The notes below the pieces were generated by a model that saw only the letters and a program-made list of their open reading frames with translations, was not told the DNA's origin and ran no database searches. 64,000 nucleotides of DNA from JAMXLJ01 sp036558745 (GTDB lineage Bacteria > Actinomycetota > Acidimicrobiia > IMCC26256 > JAMXLJ01), in assembly GCA_036558745.1 (NCBI GenBank), contig DATBEZ010000095.1, positions 47,435-111,434 of the forward strand, read 5' to 3'. Position numbers and translations under genes: made by a program. The stretch's first letter is position 1; each line of letters opens with the position of its first letter. This document shows, one piece after another, positions 41,863-50,869 of this stretch.

Positions 41863-42521
41863 TGAGCCCCCGGGTACCATCGGAGGCGATGCCGCGGGCC
41901 CAGACGAAGGACGACTCGCGTCGGAGCCCGAAGTGGCAGGCCCGTCGCGACGCGATCGTCGACACCTCGGCACACGTGTTCGCGCAGCGCGGCTACCACG
42001 CGACGGGTCTCACGGAGCTGTGCGAGGCCAACGGGCTCGGCAAGGGCGCGCTGTACCACTACATCCGGTCGAAGGAGGACCTGCTCGCCGCGATCCACGA
42101 CCGGGTCATGGACGAGGTGATGGCGGGCGCGGATCGCGTCGTGACGGCCGGCGGCACGCCCTCCGCGCAGCTGGTCATGCTCGGCGACGAGCTCCTCGAC
42201 GTGATCCACCGCTATCCCGACCACGTGTGGGTGTTCCTCCACGAGTTCCCAGCGCTCACCGGTGAGCGAGCCGAGAAGTTCCGGGTGCGCCGGCGCGAGT
42301 ACGAGCGACGGGTCGAGACCGTCCTGCGGGCCGGGATCGAGTCCGGCGAGTTCCGCGACGTCGACGCGCGGCTGACCGCGCTCGCGTGGCTGGGCATGCA
42401 CAACTACACGTATCTGTGGTTGAAGCCGGGGGGTCGCCGCTCCGCGCGCGACGTCGCGCAACGGTTCGCCGACCTGTTCATCCGCGGCATCACCAGCGAC
42501 GGCGTGACGCCCGCGGGTTGA
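41862..42521 (+). CDS. TetR family regulator of the ligase/crotonase/SDR/E1 block
   Basis: A 219-residue TetR repressor: helix-turn-helix AIVDTSAHVFAQRGYHATGLTELCEANGLGKGALYHYIRSKEDLL, then an effector domain. The C-terminal part (VETVLRAGIESGEF, GMHNYTYLWLKPGGRRS) resembles the KstR2/FadR-like group that senses acyl-CoA. ATG 41862 overlaps the crotonase stop; ATG 41889 is possible. Position and the paired motif at 41042 and 44062 make it the probable regulator of both divergent promoters. Confidence 0.88.
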   Translation: MSPRVPSEAMPRAQTKDDSRRSPKWQARRDAIVDTSAHVFAQRGYHATGLTELCEANGLGKGALYHYIRSKEDLLAAIHDRVMDEVMAGADRVVTAGGTPSAQLVMLGDELLDVIHRYPDHVWVFLHEFPALTGERAEKFRVRRREYERRVETVLRAGIESGEFRDVDARLTALAWLGMHNYTYLWLKPGGRRSARDVAQRFADLFIRGITSDGVTPAG

Positions 42522-42528
42522 GCGGCGT

Positions 42529-43272
42529 TCACGGCGCGGCGTAGCCGCCGTCGACGACGATCGCGGCACCGGTCGTCCAGCGTGACGCGTCGCTCGCGAG
42601 ATAGGAATACGCGCCCACGAGGTCGGCGGGCGAGCCCAGGCCCAGCGGGTGCCGAGCCGCGATCGCGTCGAGCGCCTCCGACGGCAGCTCGGCATGGATG
42701 CCGGAGCGGAACGTCCCCGGGCACACGCAATTCACCCGGATCCCGTCGCGCGCGTACTCGACCGCCGCGACCTTGGCCAGCTCGATCACGCCGGCCTTGG
42801 TCACGCAGTAGGGCGCGGCGTGCGACCACGCGGTCAGACCCGACACGGACGCGGTCAGCACGATGGATCCCGAACGCTGGGCGCGCATGGCGGGCACCGC
42901 GGCCCGGATGCCGTTGACCGCGCCGAGCACGTTGACCTGGAACGCGCGCATCCAGTCGTCGGTCTCGAGGTTGTGGATCCGGCCGTTCGGCGACAGCACG
43001 CCCGCGTTGCTGATCAACGCATCGAGACGCCCGAAGCGCTGCATCGTGAGCTCGACCACGGCCTCGACCTGCTCGACGTCGCTCACGTCGGCCAGCTTCG
43101 TCTCGACCGCGCCGCCCGTCTCGGGCAGGCCGGCGATGGTCGCGTCGAGCGAGGTCGCGCTGACGTCGCTCAACACCAGGTCGGTGTCGGGTTCGCATGC
43201 GAACCGGCTCGACAACGCTGCACCGAGGGCACCCCCGGCACCCGTGATCACGATCACCCGCCGTGTTGTCAT
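42529..43272 (-). CDS. short-chain dehydrogenase/reductase (SDR)
   Basis: A 247-residue SDR: cofactor loop TGAGGALGAAL, ISNAGVLSPNG, Ser in TASVSGLTAW, YCVTK and C-terminal TTGAAIVVDGGYAAP. Its ATG overlaps the stop of the next SDR by four bases. It is convergent with the TetR gene (7 bases). Probably a hydroxyacyl-CoA or alcohol dehydrogenase in the same pathway. Confidence 0.9.
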   Translation of the reverse strand: MTTRRVIVITGAGGALGAALSSRFACEPDTDLVLSDVSATSLDATIAGLPETGGAVETKLADVSDVEQVEAVVELTMQRFGRLDALISNAGVLSPNGRIHNLETDDWMRAFQVNVLGAVNGIRAAVPAMRAQRSGSIVLTASVSGLTAWSHAAPYCVTKAGVIELAKVAAVEYARDGIRVNCVCPGTFRSGIHAELPSEALDAIAARHPLGLGSPADLVGAYSYLASDASRWTTGAAIVVDGGYAAP

Positions 43273-44048
43273 GCGAGCAGGTAGCCGCCGTCGACGGTGA
43301 GCACGGTCCCGGTGACGAACGACGCTGCGTCGGACGCGAGGAACTGGTACGCCCCCGCGAGGTCGGTCGCGCTGCCCCACCGCCGCTGCGCGGTGTGCCC
43401 CACGATCGCGGCTTCGAGCTCGGGATTGCTCTTCCACGCGTCGGCGAGGGGTGAGTCGAACCAGCCCGGCGCGACGACGTTCACCGTGATGCGTGACGCG
43501 GCCAGGTCGAGCGCGAGTCCCTTCGCCAGTCCCACCAGCCCGGCCTTCGACGCGCTGTACGCGGTGAGGCCCTCACGCGGTCGCTCACCGAGCACCGAGC
43601 CGGTGAAGATGAGCCGCCCGCCGTCGCGCATCACCCGCGCCGCGGCACGCGCGCCGAGGAACGTGCCGGTGAGGTTCACGTCGAGCACCTCGCGCCACAC
43701 CGACGGATCCGTCTTGCGCGGGCCGGCGACGATCGGCGAGATCCCGGCGTTGCAGATCCACACGTCGACGCCACCCCACTCGGCGACGGTCGCGTCGGCG
43801 ACCGCCTCGTTGAAGTCGACGTCGGTGACGTCGCCACAGCACACGAGTCCCGGACCCGGGAGCTCCTCGGCGACCGTCTTGAGGTCCCTCTCGGTGCGCG
43901 CGACCAGCGTGACGCGCGCGCCGGCGTGCGAGAACGCGTGGGCGAGCAACCGGCCGAGGCCGCGGCTCGCACCCGTGATCACGACCCGCTTGCCCGTGAC
44001 GTCGCCGCCGCGGGGGAAGGAGCCCGGGATCTCGATCTGCTCGGTCAT
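43269..44048 (-). CDS. short-chain dehydrogenase/reductase (SDR)
   Basis: A 259-residue SDR: TGASRGLGRLL, CNAGISPI, FTGSVLGERP with the Ser, YSASK and TGTVLTVDGGYLLA. First gene of a minus-strand pair and divergent from the E1 gene; both start codons flank the palindrome at 44062-44079. TACAAC on the minus strand 13 bases upstream of ATG is a candidate -10. Confidence 0.9.
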   Translation of the reverse strand: MTEQIEIPGSFPRGGDVTGKRVVITGASRGLGRLLAHAFSHAGARVTLVARTERDLKTVAEELPGPGLVCCGDVTDVDFNEAVADATVAEWGGVDVWICNAGISPIVAGPRKTDPSVWREVLDVNLTGTFLGARAAARVMRDGGRLIFTGSVLGERPREGLTAYSASKAGLVGLAKGLALDLAASRITVNVVAPGWFDSPLADAWKSNPELEAAIVGHTAQRRWGSATDLAGAYQFLASDAASFVTGTVLTVDGGYLLA

Positions 44049-44061
44049 CGCCCGTCCAGAG

Positions 44062-44080
44062 TTGTACCGGTCAGTACAAT
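44062..44080. promoter_or_regulatory. palindromic operator overlapping both divergent -10 elements
   Basis: TTGTAC (44062-44067) and GTACAA (44074-44079) are perfect inverted arms around CGGTCA. TACAAT (44075-44080) is a strong -10 for the E1 gene ten bases upstream of its GTG; on the other strand TACAAC serves the SDR. A bound dimer would block both. Confidence 0.6.
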
Positions 44081-44089
44081 AGCGACTCC

Positions 44090-46054
44090 GTGCTCACCGA
44101 CGCCGACCTCCTGGAGCTGCACCGCCGGATGCTCCTGATCCGCGGGTTCGAGCAGCGGGTCGCCGCGCTCTATCGCGACGGCGAGGTGCCCGGCTTCGTC
44201 CACCTCTCCATCGGCCAGGAGGCCGCGGCGGTCGGCGCGTGCCGGCCGCTGCGCGCCGACGACGTGATCACCTCCACCCATCGTGGCCACGGCCACTGCC
44301 TCGCGAAGGGGCTCGATCCGCGCGGGATGTTCGCCGAGCTCATGGCCCGCGAGGACGGGACGAACCGCGGGCGCGGCGGTTCGATGCACATCGCCGACCC
44401 GGGCCTCGGCGTCTTCGGCGCGAACGGCATCGTCGGCGCGGGCCTACCCATCGCGGTCGGTGCCGCTGCGGCCGCGCGCCAGCGTGGCGACGACAGGGTC
44501 GCGGTCGCGTTCTTCGGTGACGGCGCGGTGGCCGCGGGCGCGTTCCACGAGGCGGTGAACCTCGCCGCGGTGTGGGAGCTGCCGGTCGTCTTCTTCTGCG
44601 AGAACAACGGCTACGCCGAGTTCTCCGCCGCTTCGAGTCAGCACGCGGCGCCGCTCGCGGCACGCGCCGCGGGATACGGCGTCGCGTATGCCGCGGTCGA
44701 CGGCAACGACGTCGTGGCGACCACGACCGTGATGGAGGATGTCGTCGACGCGACTCGCGCCGGGCGCGGTCCGACGATCGTCGAGGCGACGACGTATCGC
44801 TGGCACGGGCATTACGAGGGCGATCCGGAGCGTTACCGGTCGGAGGACGAGGTCGCAGAGTGGAAGGCGCGCGATCCGATCGTCGTGCACGAGCGCCGCC
44901 TCCGCGAGGCGGGCATCGTCGACGACACGATCGACACGCTCGAATCGTCGGTCGATTCGGAGCTCGACGCGGCCTTGGACGCGGCACGCCGGTCCAAGAG
45001 CCCGGCCGCGCCGACGTTGACCGACTTCGTCGTGTGCGCGCGACCGGAGCAGCCCGAGCCGCCCGCCCCGGCCGACGACGCACCCGTCTTCCGCACCATG
45101 GACGCCATCCGCAGCGCGCTCGAAGCCGAGCTCGCGAGCGACGACCGCGTGTTCGTCGCCGGCATCGACGTCGGCGAGGGCGGCAACGTATTCGGGTTGA
45201 CGAGAGGACTGCGCGAGCGATTCGGCGACCGCGTGCGCGACACGCCGATCTCCGAGACCGCGATCGTCGGGCTCGGCGTCGGCGCGGCGATGGCGGGGAT
45301 GCATCCGGTCGTCGAGATCATGTATCTCGACTTCGTCGGCGTCTGCCTCGACCAGCTGCTGAACCAGGCCGCGAAGCTCCCGTTCATGACGGGCGGTGCA
45401 GCACGCATGGCACTGACCCTGCGCACCCAGTTCGGCGCCGGCCGATCATCGGGCAGCCAGCACTCACAGAGCCTCGAAGCACTGCTCGCGCACATTCCGG
45501 GCCTCACGGTCGTCATGCCGTCGACGCCGGCCGACACCTACGGACTGTTGCGCGCCGCGATCCAGGATCCGAACCCAGTGATCTTCATCGAGAACCGGCT
45601 GCTCTACGGCATGAAGGGTACGCAGCCGCCGGCCGACCACATCGTGCCGATCGGAACTGCGAAGGTGGTGCGCCCCGGCTCCGACGTGACGGTCGTGTCG
45701 GTGTCGCGGATGGTGCACGAGGCGATTGCCGCGGCGGAGGCGGTGGCCGCCGATGGTCTTGCGGTCGAGGTGATCGACCTGCGTACGGTCGCGCCGCTCG
45801 ACACCGCGACCATCCTCGACTCGGTCGAGAAGACCGGTCGCCTCCTCATCGCGCACGAGGCCGTCATTCCGTTCGGCATCGGCGCCGAGATCGCGGCAAC
45901 GGTGGCGCGTGACGGGTTCTGGCACCTCGACGCACCGATCGAACGCGTCGGCGCGGCACCGACGCCGCCTCCCTACGCGCCCGACCTCGAACGGGCCTGG
46001 CTTCCCGACCGCGACACGATCGCCGGAGCCGTCCGCCGCCTGGCGCGGGTGTAG
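44090..46054 (+). CDS. fused alpha-beta thiamine-diphosphate dehydrogenase E1 (pyruvate/acetoin/branched-chain type)
   Basis: A 654-residue fusion of E1-alpha (about 1-325) and E1-beta (about 335-654). Alpha has the ThDP motif FFGDGAVAAGAFHEAVNLAAVWELPVVFFCENN (GDG..N) and THRGHGHCLAKG; beta has GEGGNVFGLTRGL, ISETAIVGLGVGAAMAG and PVIFIENRLLYG. Such enzymes decarboxylate a 2-oxoacid or acetoin and pass the acyl group to a lipoyl E2. No E2 or E3 gene is adjacent. GTG 44090 lies ten bases from the -10, hence little or no leader. Confidence 0.88.
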   Translation: MLTDADLLELHRRMLLIRGFEQRVAALYRDGEVPGFVHLSIGQEAAAVGACRPLRADDVITSTHRGHGHCLAKGLDPRGMFAELMAREDGTNRGRGGSMHIADPGLGVFGANGIVGAGLPIAVGAAAAARQRGDDRVAVAFFGDGAVAAGAFHEAVNLAAVWELPVVFFCENNGYAEFSAASSQHAAPLAARAAGYGVAYAAVDGNDVVATTTVMEDVVDATRAGRGPTIVEATTYRWHGHYEGDPERYRSEDEVAEWKARDPIVVHERRLREAGIVDDTIDTLESSVDSELDAALDAARRSKSPAAPTLTDFVVCARPEQPEPPAPADDAPVFRTMDAIRSALEAELASDDRVFVAGIDVGEGGNVFGLTRGLRERFGDRVRDTPISETAIVGLGVGAAMAGMHPVVEIMYLDFVGVCLDQLLNQAAKLPFMTGGAARMALTLRTQFGAGRSSGSQHSQSLEALLAHIPGLTVVMPSTPADTYGLLRAAIQDPNPVIFIENRLLYGMKGTQPPADHIVPIGTAKVVRPGSDVTVVSVSRMVHEAIAAAEAVAADGLAVEVIDLRTVAPLDTATILDSVEKTGRLLIAHEAVIPFGIGAEIAATVARDGFWHLDAPIERVGAAPTPPPYAPDLERAWLPDRDTIAGAVRRLARV

Positions 46055-46178
46055 CTACTGGCGCTCAGGAGGCGCGTTCGATCGTGACCGAGGTCCCGCG
46101 CAGCACGTCGATGAGCGCCAGACGTCGGGCGTCGCGCACGTCGTCGGGCGGGCGGATCCGACATTCCGCCATGCGGTG

Positions 46179-47103
46179 ATGATCGCGAAGAAGCGGTCGA
46201 CGCTGGCTGCGACCGGGGACGCATTGCGCCGGGGCGAGCTCTCCGTCGACCAGGCGGAGGTGGTTGCGGGCGCCGCGGCCACGAACCCCGACGCCGAGCA
46301 CCCACTGCTCGAACAGGCCCGGGCGTTTGTCGTTCTCCGAGCTGCGCGAGGAGGCGTTGCGAGCCCGGGCCGCAGGCGAGGACCGGGAGGCCACCCAGCC
46401 GCGCATCCACGCGGCCCGACGTCTGCGCGCATGGACCGACGCCGAGGGGGCGTGGAACCTGTCCGCACGTGCGACCGTGGTCGACGGCTCGAAGGTGATG
46501 CGGGTCCTCAACCCCATCATCGACGACCTCTTCGAAGACGCGCGCCGCGACGGCCGTCGTGACGAGCGCGACACCTACGCGTCCGACGCGCGCGTGAGGC
46601 TCGCCGAACCGCACGAACCCGAGACGAAGAACCCGAGCCCGAAGTACCTCGGGCTGTTACGAATCGACTGGGAAGCGCTCGTACGCGGCGACGTCCGCGA
46701 CGACGAGCTCTGCGAGATCACCGGGCTCGGACCGATCCCTGCCACCACGGCACGCGAGCTGCTCGGCGACGCCATCCTCGAGCTCGTCATCACCAAAGGG
46801 GTCGACGTGCTCCACGTCACCCACCTCGGGCGTGGGCCGACCGCCGCGCAACGCGTCGCACTGGCATGGAGCTCACCGGGCTGCAGGGTCGAAGGGTGCC
46901 CCCGCACCCGCGTCGAGATCGACCACCGAGACCCCTACGCACAGACTCGCCAGACCCGCCTCGACGAACTGGACCCGCTCTGTCGCCTGCACCACCACCA
47001 GAAGCACCACGAGGGCTGGTCGCTCGTCGAAGGCACCGGCAAGCGCGCGTTCGTCCCGCCCGACGACCCGAGACACCCCAAGAGCCGCCCCAAGCGCGAA
47101 TGA
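46179..47103 (+). pseudogene. DUF222 / HNH endonuclease, frameshifted and N-terminally short
   Basis: The DUF222 segment MIAKKRSTLAATGDALRRGE and LSVDQAEVVAGAAATNPDAE runs in one frame to ARA at about 46325, then continues in another frame as LSFSELREEALRARAAG through YLGLLRIDWEALVRGDV to the HNH end CPRTRVEIDHRDPYA and LCRLHHHQKHHEGW. Removing one T from the TTT at 46326-46328 restores a single frame, so a one-base insertion (or a sequencing error) breaks it. These proteins are multicopy in Actinobacteria and often mobile-like. The true start is unclear; 46055-46178 has no clear gene. Confidence 0.75.
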
Positions 47104-47118
47104 GCTGACGCCGGAGTC

Positions 47119-48150
47119 TCAAGCCTCGGACAGGACCTTGCGGCCGAGCTCGATCGCGGCTTCTTCCACCAACATGCCGGCGCGGGCGAACGCCTCGCCG
47201 GCCTGCCAGACGCGGTCGGTGAGCGCGAGCACGTCGACCGCGCCGAGCACCGAGATCTCCTCGCGCGCTTCGGGCGTGACCTGACCGGCGACGACCGCGC
47301 GGTTCGGCACGCCTTCCTCGGCGGCCCACTCGAGCACACCGCCGACGACCTTGCCGTCGAGGCTCGTCATGTCGACCTTGCCCTCACCGGTCACGACGAG
47401 ATCGACACCGGCGAGCGCGTCCTCGAAGCCGGCCGCGCGCGCGACCACCTCGAAGCCGGGTTCGAGCCGTGCACCGATCGCGGCGAGACCGCCGGCGAGC
47501 CCGCCGGCGGCACCGGAGCCCTCGAGCGCGGTCACGTCGACGCCCGTCCGCTCGCGGAACTCCTCGGCCAAGCGTTCCAGCCGCCGGCTGAGCAACGAGA
47601 CCTGCGCCGCGGACGCGCCCTTCTGCGGCGCGAACAACCGGGGCGCGTCGAGGAAGCGCGTGCGCACATCGCACGCGACCGTGACATCCAGTCCTGCCAA
47701 CGACCAACCGAGCGCCTGCAGCGTGGCGAGACCGCCGTCGGTGGTGGCGCTCCCGCCCACGGCCACGAGGATCCGGCGGGCACCGGCGCGGGCCGCGGCG
47801 GCGATGAGCTCACCGGTCCCCCGGGTACTCGCCCGGAGCGGATCGTTGCGCCCCGACACCAACGCCAGGCCGCTGGCGCGGGCCATCTCCACGACCGCGA
47901 TCCCGTCGGGCAGCATCGCCCACGCCGCCTCGACGGGTTCGCCGAGCGGCCCGGTCACCCGGGCCGGCCGCAGCGAACCACCCCGAGCCGCGAGCAACGC
48001 GTCCAGCGTTCCTTCACCACCGTCGGCGAGGGGCAGCTCCCGCACCTCGTCGAAGCCCGCGCGGCGCAGGCCCGTGGCGAGACGCGCGGCCGCCTCGGCC
48101 GCGGTGAGCGTGCCGCGGAACTTGTCGGGAGAGGTCAAGGCGACAGCCAT
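47119..48150 (-). CDS. glycerate kinase
   Basis: A 343-residue glycerate kinase (GarK/GlxK family) phosphorylating glycerate with ATP. Signatures: SPDKFRGTLTAAEAAARLATG, LADGGEGTLDALL, GGSATTDGGLATLQALGW, SGAAGGLAGGLAAIGA and LVVTGEGKVDMTSLDGK. Divergent from the TreT-like gene with 48 bases between starts. Links sugar-acid or photorespiration-like glycerate to glycolysis; a link to the trehalose or glucosylglycerate-type solutes next door is speculation. Confidence 0.92.
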   Translation of the reverse strand: MAVALTSPDKFRGTLTAAEAAARLATGLRRAGFDEVRELPLADGGEGTLDALLAARGGSLRPARVTGPLGEPVEAAWAMLPDGIAVVEMARASGLALVSGRNDPLRASTRGTGELIAAAARAGARRILVAVGGSATTDGGLATLQALGWSLAGLDVTVACDVRTRFLDAPRLFAPQKGASAAQVSLLSRRLERLAEEFRERTGVDVTALEGSGAAGGLAGGLAAIGARLEPGFEVVARAAGFEDALAGVDLVVTGEGKVDMTSLDGKVVGGVLEWAAEEGVPNRAVVAGQVTPEAREEISVLGAVDVLALTDRVWQAGEAFARAGMLVEEAAIELGRKVLSEA

Positions 48151-48198
48151 GGGATGGATAGATTGACCGCGTTTCACCCCTGACCGGAAAGCGTCCCC

Positions 48199-49449
48199 GT
48201 GCTCGAACGCGTCCCCCTGCTCGAGAAGGACCTCCGCGACTACGCCGAGGTCGCGGGCGCCGACGCGGTGGAGCGGATCTGCGCCCTGGCCGAGCCGCTC
48301 CGGGGCGCACGGGTCCTGCACCTCAACGCGACCGCCTACGGCGGCGGTGTCGCCGAGCTGCTCGCCACCCACGTGCCGCTGTTGCGCAGCGTCGGGATCG
48401 AGGCGGAGTGGCAGGTCATCCACGGCAGCGACGAGTTCTTCTCCGTCACCAAGGCCGTGCACAACGCGCTGCAGGGCGCCGACGTCGAGTGGTCGCCCGA
48501 CATGCAGCGCACGTACCTCGAGAAGGTGCTCGACAACGCGCTGCTGCTCGAGGGCGAGTTCGACTTCATCGTCGTGCACGACCCGCAACCGGTCGCGATG
48601 CTGAGCTTCCTGCACGGCACCGCGGTCGACCGGCCGGAGACGAGCTGGATCTGGCGCTGCCACATCGACCTCACCGAGGCCAACCCGTCGGTGTGGGAGT
48701 TCTTCCGGCCACACGTCGAGCGCTACGACGCGTCGGTGTGGACGATGCCGGAGTTCGTGCCCAAGTCGCTGACCATGGACCGCATCGTGCAGGCACCGCC
48801 GTGCATCGATCCGCTGTCGGTGAAGAACCTCGATCTGCCCGCGCCCTTCGTCAGCGAGATCTGCAAGCAGTACGGCGTCGACACCCGCCGTCCGTTCGTG
48901 TGCCAGGTGAGCCGCTTCGACCCGTGGAAGGACCCGGTCGGTGTGATCGAGGCGTTCCGCGTCGTGCGCGAGCAGGTGCCCGACGCCCAGCTCGTCCTCG
49001 CGGGATCGATGGCGACCGACGACCCCGAAGGCTTCCGGGTGTGGGAGCAGACGGAGGACGCGCGTGCCGGCGACCGCGACATCCACCTCCTCTCGAACAT
49101 CCAGCAGGTCGGCAACGTGCAGATCAACGCGTTCCAGCGCGCGGCCGACGTCGTGCTCCAGAAGTCGATTCGTGAGGGTTTCGGCCTGACGGTGAGCGAG
49201 GGTCTGTGGAAGGCTCGTCCCGTGATCGGTGGCCGCGCCGGCGGGATCGCGCTCCAGGTGCGCGACGGGACCGACGGTTTCCTCGTCGACTCCGTCGAGG
49301 AGTGCGCACGACGCACGATCGAGCTCCTCGCCGACCCGGCGACCGCCGACTCGATGGGCGCCAACGGTCGCGAGCACGTGCGCACGAACTTCATCTCGAC
49401 CCGCGAGCTGGAGGACTGGCTCCGGCTGTTCACGGAGCTGGCGAGCTGA
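48199..49449 (+). CDS. treT: GT4 glycosyltransferase, trehalose synthase (TreT)-like
   Basis: A 416-residue GT-B glycosyltransferase of the trehalose-glycosyltransferring synthase type, which joins an NDP-glucose and glucose. N-terminus LHLNATAYGGGVAELLATHVPLL and C-terminal VSRFDPWKDPVGVIEAF plus the donor-site EGFGLTVSEGLWKARPVIGG with E-x7-E. GTG 48199. It overlaps no neighbour but lies 43 bases before the OtsA-like gene on the same strand, suggesting co-expression. Confidence 0.85.
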   Translation: MLERVPLLEKDLRDYAEVAGADAVERICALAEPLRGARVLHLNATAYGGGVAELLATHVPLLRSVGIEAEWQVIHGSDEFFSVTKAVHNALQGADVEWSPDMQRTYLEKVLDNALLLEGEFDFIVVHDPQPVAMLSFLHGTAVDRPETSWIWRCHIDLTEANPSVWEFFRPHVERYDASVWTMPEFVPKSLTMDRIVQAPPCIDPLSVKNLDLPAPFVSEICKQYGVDTRRPFVCQVSRFDPWKDPVGVIEAFRVVREQVPDAQLVLAGSMATDDPEGFRVWEQTEDARAGDRDIHLLSNIQQVGNVQINAFQRAADVVLQKSIREGFGLTVSEGLWKARPVIGGRAGGIALQVRDGTDGFLVDSVEECARRTIELLADPATADSMGANGREHVRTNFISTRELEDWLRLFTELAS

Positions 49450-49492
49450 CAGCGGGCCGGGCCCGGGGCGGCGCCGCGCGGGGGCGACGACC

Positions 49493-50869
49493 GTGATCGT
49501 GGTGTCCCACCGAGGGCCCTACAGCTTCACCCGGCGGGACGACGGGACGTTCGAGGTTCGACGCGGCGCAGGGGGTGTCGTCACCGCGCTCGCGCCGTTG
49601 CTCGCGCGCCAGGGCCACCTCTGGGTCGCCGCCGCGCTCACCGACGACGACCGCGCCGCGCTCCACGCGGGTGCCGCGCACGACGACGACATCGACCTCG
49701 CGCTGCTGAACTTCGATCCCGACCTGCACCGCCTGCACTACGACCTGGTGTCGAACGCGGTGCTGTGGTTCCTCCACCACGACCTCTTCGACCTCCCCCG
49801 CCGCCCCCGCTTCGACCACCGGTTCCAGGAAGCGTGGGACGCCTACGTCGAGGTGAACCGCGTCTTTGCGAACGCGACCCTCGAACGCGCGAGCGAGCGC
49901 GACGTCGTGCTCGTGCAGGACTACCAGCTCTCGTTGGTTCCGGGCATGCTCCGCGACGCCCGACCCGATCTGCGTGTCGCGCACTTCACCCACACGCCGT
50001 TTTGCGGACGCGACGGCATCCGGGTTTTGCCCGACGCGGTCGCGCGCGACCTGTGCGCGTCGATGGCCGGCGGGCCCGCCGGCTTCCACACCGCGCGCTG
50101 GGCCGCGCGCTATCACGCGTCGGTCGACGAGATCCTGGGCGTCGACGCGCCGGCGTTCGCAGCGTCGTTCGGGCCCGAGCGGGAGTCGCTCGAAGAGGTC
50201 GCCCGGTCCGACGCGGCCGCCGCGGCGCGCACGTCCCTGCGCGAGCTGGTGGACGAGCGCCGGATCCTGCTGCGCACCGACCGCATGGAGCCGTCGAAGA
50301 ACATCGTCCGCGGCTTCCTCGCCTACGACCGGATGCTCGAGCTGCATCCCGAGTGGCGCGACCGGGTCGTGTTCGTCGCCTACCTGTACCCGTCTCGCGA
50401 AGGGCTGGCCGAGTATCTCGCGTATGCGCAGGAGGTCGAGCAGGCCGCGGCCCGGGTGAACGAGCGCTGGGCGCGCGGCGACTGGACACCGGTGCTCGTC
50501 GACAGCCGCGACGACTTCCCGCGCAGCGTCGCGGGACTGCAGAGCTACGACGTGCTGCTCGTGAACCCGATCAAGGACGGGCTGAACCTCGTGGCCAAGG
50601 AAGGCCCGATCCTCAACCGCAACGACGGCGTGCTGTGCCTCTCACGCGAGGCCGGCGCGTTCGTCGAGCTCGCGGAGGGCGCGCTCGGGCTCAATCCCTA
50701 CGACCTCGAGCAGACCGCGCACGCCATCGAAGCGGCGCTGTCGATGGATCTCGACGAGCGGCGCAGCCGGGCCAAGACGTTGAAGGACCTCGCCGGCGCC
50801 CGCACACCTCACGACTGGCTGATGGATCAGCTCGCGGCGGTCGGCGCGTCCGAGACCCACGTCAACTGA
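49493..50869 (+). CDS. otsA: GT20 trehalose-6-phosphate synthase (OtsA)-like
   Basis: A 458-residue GT20 protein. Motifs: VVSHRGPYSF (nucleotide-sugar loop, SNR in classic OtsA), VLVQDYQLSLVPGML, FTHTPFCG, RTDRMEPSKNIVRGFLAY and LVNPIKDGLNLVAKEGP. The R-x-D-R-x-E-x-SKN block is the actinobacterial subtype, different from E. coli OtsA (RLDYIKG); donor may be UDP- or GDP-glucose. GTG 49493 fits the fold start. Its last 8 bases overlap the convergent phosphatase gene. Glucosylglycerol-type products cannot be excluded. Confidence 0.82.
   Translation: MIVVSHRGPYSFTRRDDGTFEVRRGAGGVVTALAPLLARQGHLWVAAALTDDDRAALHAGAAHDDDIDLALLNFDPDLHRLHYDLVSNAVLWFLHHDLFDLPRRPRFDHRFQEAWDAYVEVNRVFANATLERASERDVVLVQDYQLSLVPGMLRDARPDLRVAHFTHTPFCGRDGIRVLPDAVARDLCASMAGGPAGFHTARWAARYHASVDEILGVDAPAFAASFGPERESLEEVARSDAAAAARTSLRELVDERRILLRTDRMEPSKNIVRGFLAYDRMLELHPEWRDRVVFVAYLYPSREGLAEYLAYAQEVEQAAARVNERWARGDWTPVLVDSRDDFPRSVAGLQSYDVLLVNPIKDGLNLVAKEGPILNRNDGVLCLSREAGAFVELAEGALGLNPYDLEQTAHAIEAALSMDLDERRSRAKTLKDLAGARTPHDWLMDQLAAVGASETHVN

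Noticed and set aside
46065..46178. Minus-strand fragment ending RDARRLALIDVLRGTSVTIE
   Set aside because: Looks slightly protein-like but has no start, domain or ribosome-binding site, and lies beside the DUF222 remnant; not enough to call.
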